Below are positions 58,173-64,000 of a stretch of 64,000 nt of DNA, in pieces; position 1 is the first letter of the stretch; each line of letters opens with the position of its first letter. The notes beneath the pieces were generated by a model that saw only the letters and a list, made by a program, of their open reading frames with translations, was not told the DNA's origin and did no database searches. Both the position numbers and the translations under genes were made by a program. Location: assembly GCF_041956535.1 (NCBI RefSeq), contig NW_027192220.1, forward strand, positions 241,922 to 305,921, given 5' to 3'. Source of the DNA: Calcarisporiella thermophila CBS 279.70. Lineage: Eukaryota > Calcarisporiellomycota.

Positions 58173-58695
58173 CTCCCAAAACTAGAGTACGAAATTAAGT
58201 TATTATGAGATAAGAAGGAAACAGAAGCTCCTCTGGTCCCTCAACGATATCGATCGAGATATTAAGGCGAAATAATAGGGCGCATAAAGCTTAAAAGAAA
58301 AGAGAAAAAAGAAATCCGAAAAAATAAATTTGGAACTGAAATCCGTCATAAATTTGGGTTTTCCAGACGTAGATCTTTCAATCTCTAACCCCCCTATCCC
58401 AAAAAAAGCGTCCCCCCCTTTTTTTCCCATTTCAACCCTTCTCTAAATAATAAATGACTTGAAACTGGGTAGCGGGATTCGGAAATCATAAGAATTTCGA
58501 TTAATTATTATTGAAAAATATAGTGTTAACAAGGTATATTTGCAAAAAAGGATATTCATTAAGATTAAAATGAAGATCATAGTAAATATATAGAAGAGTG
58601 TATGTAAATGGGCTGATTATTAGGAATAAAGATAGCGGAAAATAATAATTAGAGGGGGAAAAGATGCCTTATAAACAACTACATAATATTAGAAT
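58173..58695. other. Intergenic between XMAP215 homologue and Ldb17-like gene
   Basis: AT-rich spacer with the Ldb17-like promoter and the 3' end of the XMAP215 gene. No gene is seen. Confidence 0.6.
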
Positions 58696-61600
58696 CTAAT
58701 TCGTTTTCTCGGGTGAAGAGGGCGTGCTTTCGTCACTAATACTGCCCTCCTTGATCGGAGAGCTAGTGAGAGCTTTAAGGCGCTCTCGGAGCATACTCGC
58801 TGACTGCCCTGAAGGCGAACGGGGAATGGACGGATCAGTGGGTGAAAGCTAGCAGCAAAATGCATGAGCTGGTAAGTGGGGTTGTATTAGTAAATGGGCA
58901 CCGATACATACCAATCCGCCATACTGAGGGCTCTCCACGAACGACCATCGATTCGACACCTTGCGTGGACTTGTAATGTTTGGCGGCAGCGGTTGTTGCT
59001 GGCGTCGTAATATCTGGCGCGCAGGGGTGGTTGGTATTCCAAAAATGGTGTGGATCCTCTCCAAACGCTCCTTCTCCGACTCATCCTCCATCCCTCTAAG
59101 ATTTGCCATATCCACCGTTGAAAATTCATACATGGAGGCCCGCTTTCTAGGCCCAATATCCGTAAATGATCGGGCCGGCGTAGCGAACGCAGAGGGACTC
59201 AACGCTCCCGCTTTTTCTCGACTCTCTTCTGCCGCAATACTACCCATCAACCGACGGACCAGGGGGAGGAACCCGGGCTTTAAGTTGGACATCTCGCGCT
59301 GAACACTCGCCTCCATGTCTGGATGAGCGCGTTGGAAACGATAAAGGTCGCGAATCGCTTGGTGTATTTGTAGATGGGAATCCAAGCGACGGAAGATCGA
59401 CTTCAGTTCCTGCTCGAGGGGTTTGTCCTCACCCTCTCTCTGCTGTTCCGCGCTTGAGACCGAGGAGGGGGGATTGGAGAAGAGCTCCTCACTATGCGTT
59501 TCTTTGGGGAGGCTGGGGGATGGTTTTGAAGATAAGGAGAAGGATGGAGAAGGGGTAAACTCGGAGCGACCATGCGGTGTCAGAGGGGATGATGGAGTTT
59601 TCTTTGAGAGATGTCCTCTCTCCTCGGGCTGTTCAGGTAAATCAATATTGTCAGCAACCGACCCAACCAACTTGATGGTTGCCATCGACAATGGAGAGTG
59701 CGATCCCATCTTTTTTACTCTAGCAAGGGCCGCTTCTCCGGCCGCTGTTTCCTTTGCAATCCTCGCGACGTCAATGAAATGCAGCAAGTAAGGAAAAATG
59801 GCACTCTCATCGACAGGTTGCTCCAGCATTCCCAAATGATCCACCACTCGCTCTCCGAACCTTGCCACCAAATCCCTCAGCATCATTTTTAGCATATTTC
59901 TCGTCTGCCATCCACAATTATCCCCGCTTCTCTCATGGATGCCCCTACCTTTGCCTTCCACGTTTTCCCCCGAAGCGCACCAGCGGTTCCACATCTCACG
60001 CGGGATGGTCATCATAGCTGCATTGATATCTCTAAGTAGCTCATCCACTCGAACCATTTGCGTGGCGAGATATTCAGGAAGCATCCGGTAAAGTTTATGC
60101 AGGCATTTGAGGAGTAGAATTGTAATGAAGCGCTCCTTTGCGGGATCCAGGGCTTGTAGGTCAGTGGGATTGTACAGCCTTTTGCAACCGTCAATCACCA
60201 TAGAAATCAACACTCTAAAGAACAATAAAATCAGGAGATCGGCATCGAATAAAACGAATCACTTAGACCTTACCGAAACGACTTATTCTTGTTATTATTA
60301 AACACAATCCTTGCCATTCCTACATTTAGACCTTTCAACAGTTCGCCACAGTCCATCGAAGCACTCGTTTTCTGCTCCAGAACATAATATCTCTCTGCCA
60401 GTTCCACAAAAAGCTCCTTAAAAAGAGAGTCTGACAATGCCATCGCAACCTCGGACTTGGAGAATATTACTGCTATAGATCGGACTAGCCCCCTCGCTTG
60501 GCGGGTAACCAGAGGCCGGGAAGCCTCAAGCAAAGGAAATGTGGCACGAAGCTTGTTAATGAAAATATACACTATCGAGGAAATACGCAAGACAAATAGT
60601 GAGCTCGAAGAGATGTCCCGAAATAACTCTTCGAGGCGCTTCATTGCGCGAATACTCTCTAAACTATCCGCGCTGTTAACGTGCGCTAGAACATATTCAA
60701 TGTCGGAGCGCTGGGATTGCGATTGATTGGTGATCACCTGTGATTTCCTATCGTCGGGCGACCGTGTGATGCAGTTGGATGTGTGGGCAGATTCTTCCAA
60801 TAGGCCTTCCTCGTAGACACCCAATCCGATCCCTGTAGAGTATTTGGACGCGCCAGTTGAACTTGGATTAGCCATCAACTCGGAATGAGTCGGGGAAAAG
60901 GGAGAAGATAATGCATGAATATCGCTAGAGTGAGAAGCATCAATATTGGAATTCGGTGTTGGCCAACCCTCGTCCTCCAGGCCAGGCACCCCATGTTTTC
61001 TCTCCCAATCGCCATTCAGGAAATCGGAAGAAATGGGACTGACCTGAGAATCGGCGTGTCTGGATATCTGTAAACTGTTCTGAGAGGAAGGTGGAGGCGA
61101 AGCCAAATTGCCGTGCTCAGCTTGCGATGGCTTCGCAAGATTCTTTGGACCTTTCTCTAGCTTAGTTGGTGTATCATTAGATCCGGATAAAATTGCAGCG
61201 AACTCTGCGTCTGTGATAGTGTCTACCAAAGAGGAATGGGCTGGGGATACTGAGGGGTGAGAGGGCCGCAATGGCTTGCCCTTGAGCTTTTTTGTTGTGT
61301 CGGAAGAGGTTGCCTGAGTTTTATAATTTGAGAGATTAGTCAGGCAATAAAGGTAGTATTTCAGGAAAGAGATCACCTTAGCATATGGGGTAGTCGCTTC
61401 TCTATTCTCCTTTTTAGCGGTATTTGACGTTTCTGCGGCGGGTTTTGTACGCTACGCATCCCATTAATATTAAATTCAACGAACATTTCTCTCTCGATAC
61501 AAATGGATACTCACAACGACTGGTTTAGCTGGATTTTTCTTTGCAGCACTAACCGGGGCTGGCCCCCTTTTGACTTCCGTAAATTTAACCGCCACCTCGG

Positions 61601-63640
61601 CATTATCAAAAAATTCTTTCACTTTTCCTTCATGGACCTTGTCGACATTCTCCATATAGGGCGACATTGTTTTCTCACCGACTATCTTCATCAGAGTACC
61701 AAGGCCTTCAGCAGATGCTTCACGTACGGTTGGTTCGCGGTCTTTCAGAGTGGTAAGCATTAACTCAGAAAGCAATTTTATTTCGCCCTTTGCTGGAGGA
61801 GCCTTCGTGGATTTGAGCTGCCTGATAAGTAGCTTGACGGTTTCAGTTCGTACTTGAGGGTTTTTATGGGCAGCTCCAGTCGAAATATCTTCGATAATTT
61901 CTGAAAGCGAAGCCTAAGTTTGGAATACAGGTTGAATGGGCCATAATGATGATGGTTGACTACCAGAAACACTCACCGAATTGAATACAGCAGTGAGCGC
62001 ATTGATCAAAGCCTCCACCACCGATTGCTTTCTTTCTTTTAATCGGTTTATCATAGGTAGGATCACCTAGCGTAAATTTGACTGAATTAGCTACTCATCA
62101 AAGCAAGGGGCGGGCAAGAGCTTGGATATTGTACCGTCTGCTTATATTTGGAAAAATTGGCCCGTAGTCCTAGTGCAATGCATTCGATACAATTAGCAGC
62201 GATCGTTGTGACTAGGATATTAGCATCCGAGATTCTCTGCAAAAATGGTTAAATTATATTTTGGCAGATACCACCACTGATATCCAGCAATTACTTGTGC
62301 CAAGGCAGCTATGAGTTCGCTATAGTCATTGTCCGCAACTTTTGGTACTCTGCACACCCCTAATAATTCGTCTAGTGCTTCCTTACGCTCTTTCCATTTA
62401 GCATTTCCCTATTATGAAAAGGTAACCGATTATGGAATAGTCGATCGCATAAAGTATCGTATAAAATATACCAAGCGTTGATAAAATTCGTTAGGCAATT
62501 TGGCTAATAAGTTCACTGGGTCGGCCATGTCATATGGATCAATTTCCTCCTCATCCTGTTCTGTTCCTCCGGACTCATTTATACCTAAAAAAAATTGTTA
62601 AACAGGCTTAACACATTTACATCGTCAATATCCTTACCATTTTCTTGTTCAGATAGAAGCACCTTTTTCTGCTGTTGGGATCTTAACAGCCGCTCTGGTA
62701 TTGCTTTTTCAGATGGAAGCTGTTGAAATGCCTCCTGTAGCTCCTTCAACTGTACAGGTTTGAGGTCACTCAAATACACATTAATGGCTTCACCGAGATA
62801 TCTATATAACTCAATAGACAATTGCACAGTTTCTGCTCTGACATTCCTGTCACTGTGTGCAAACAACTTGGGGAGAACTTTAAGGATAGGCTTTACATCA
62901 ATAACTTTTGCTCCAAACTGACGAACAATTTTCTGTAATGCCATAACGGCTTGCGAGACAAGTTTAGGTTGTTTTGCTCCTAGAGCGGGCATGATTTCAG
63001 TCTAAGTGCAATAGTCAAATATGAGTAAAATGAAAAGGCATCATCAATTAGTGTAAAGCATATCTAATGACATACCAATACGGGGTCTGGAGTGTCGATT
63101 TCTATGTACCACAGTAACAGTTCTATTGCCTTACTCCTGGTGCCGGCTCTTGCTGAACCTAAGGCTTTCTCCACAACAGCCGGAAGAATAGTTGCCCGTG
63201 ACCTTAGAACAAGTGTTTTCGAAATTAAAATTAGCTTCTCCGATAAAGTTTGTAAATAAACATACCCAATGGCATTGGGAGCGTTTTCTACAAAACTAAT
63301 TAAAACGGTAAGGCCAGTTTCTTGCGCAACCACATTGTTGTCAAGCACTATGTTCTTCAGAAATGACTCATAGTGATAAAAGTCGCTACTAATAGAAGGA
63401 TCGGCCGTGCGAAAGATTTTATCCAACTCTTGATATGCTGAGACGCGTGCCTTCCAGTTCTAAAACAGCAAGTACTAGGATCAGCTTCACAATTAAAAAG
63501 AATTCAAAAAGATAATTTTTCGCAGGAGCAAATTGCATATCACACTCCATCCTCAAATGCATTCTCATAATTTGGTCATATACCTTATGTTGCAATCTGT
63601 CGATTATGGAGAGCGAAGAAAAGTCTTCCTGACTGGACAT
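58696..63640 (-). CDS. XMAP215/Dis1-family TOG-domain microtubule polymerase
   Basis: Microtubule plus-end polymerase. Twelve exons: 63640-63584, 63459-63076, 63001-62638, 62584-62472, 62408-62295, 62236-62135, 62066-61977, 61913-61515, 61451-61377, 61313-60274, 60214-58912 and 58848-58696 (4194 nt, 1397 residues). Two TOG arrays of HEAT repeats are visible: TOG1 from NWKARVSAYQELDKIF (about residues 20-245) and TOG2 from GNAKWKERKEALDELL (about 307-540). A Lys/Pro-rich microtubule-binding linker follows, then a Ser-rich region. From about residue 780 comes a conserved helical domain (LLKGLNVGMARIVFNNN, LLLKCLHKLYRMLPEYL, LLRDINAAMMTIPREMW) like the C-terminal domain of animal XMAP215/CKAP5. 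A further helical stretch and a Ser/Pro tail end the protein. It is longer than yeast Stu2 or Alp14 (about 800-900) and shorter than CKAP5 (about 2000). Confidence 0.92.
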
Positions 63641-63819
63641 CTAGTAAAAACAAAACTTAATACATGGGGGAATTAATCTAGGCAATATCCAAGTAGCTAC
63701 AGCATCTCCTTTCTCCCCACGTAAAAATGCCCTGCTTGTCACGAAAAATTTGTTTCAATTAACAACTAGGTTTCACTTTCATAAAAATGAATTGAACTGC
63801 GCCATGATTTAAAAAAGTA

Positions 63820-63893
63820 TGCTCGTGACAGGGATCGAACCTGTGACCTTGGCGTTATTAGCGCCACGCTATAACCAACTTAGCTACACGAGC
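63820..63893 (-). tRNA. tRNA-Ile (AAT)
   Basis: A 74-nt cloverleaf on the minus strand with a perfectly paired acceptor stem (GCTCGTG/CACGAGC). The D-arm is GCTAAGTTGGTTATAGC, the anticodon arm TGGCG-CTAATAA-CGCCA with anticodon AAT, and the T-arm ACAGG-TTCGATC-CCTGT; the discriminator is A. There is no intron. Confidence 0.97.
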
Positions 63894-64000
63894 TGTTTTC
63901 TTTGTTGTGTGGAAGATTGGGAGGTGTTGAGATAATGTACGTATCCCGCTTATCCGATTACTAACTTAAGTCTTCTACAAATGAAGGAATTTATCGAAAA

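Overview
The window looks like nuclear DNA of a filamentous, early-diverging fungus. Almost every gene is split by short GT-AG introns of about 50-100 bases. A canonical U6 snRNA is present, as are mitochondrial and TRAPP/TOG genes of fungal type. TRAPPC11 is present, and the XMAP215 homologue keeps an animal-like C-terminal domain, which argues against budding yeast. Mucoromycota or Zoopagomycota is my inference; the sequence alone does not fix the species. No prokaryotic operon, virus or CRISPR feature was seen. I rebuilt gene models by hand and checked reading phase across each junction. Where total coding lengths are quoted they are exact multiples of three.

Layout. 1.0-4.9 kb: a secreted S1/P1 nuclease (+) converges on a multi-pass MFS-like transporter (-). 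4.9-9.1 kb: a gene-poor, GC-rich stretch. 9.1-10.5 kb: an F-box/LRR protein. 11.4 kb: U6 snRNA. 12.3-23.1 kb: an accessory block with a secreted GMC oxidoreductase, two neighbouring seven-helix membrane proteins, a secreted L-amino-acid-oxidase-like flavoenzyme and an arylamine N-acetyltransferase that appears broken. 23.5-25.2 kb: two inverted tRNA-Ala genes flanking a tRNA-derived SINE with a 16-bp target-site duplication, plus a second tRNA-like fragment. 25.9-32.0 kb: a tandem array of four SAM-dependent methyltransferase genes with assembly gaps in the last two. 32.0-33.8 kb: another gene-free stretch.

From 33.8 kb the window becomes a dense housekeeping block. It holds acireductone dioxygenase (methionine salvage), tafazzin (cardiolipin remodelling), TTI2 (PIKK maturation), a Ulp2/SENP6-type SUMO protease, an ABHD11/IMO32-like mitochondrial hydrolase, mitoribosomal mS29/DAP3 and TRAPPC11 (ER-Golgi traffic). 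After a third GC-rich gene-free island (51.7-54.0 kb) come a TBC Rab-GAP, an Ldb17/SPIN90-type actin regulator, an XMAP215-family microtubule polymerase and a tRNA-Ile.

The accessory half (9-33 kb) holds the duplicated, mobile and decaying material. The most distinctive items are the SINE between inverted tRNAs, the methyltransferase array, the two seven-helix proteins, the NAT pseudogene, a roughly 100-residue C-terminal extension on acireductone dioxygenase, and 17- and 19-nt microexons that carry active-site residues.
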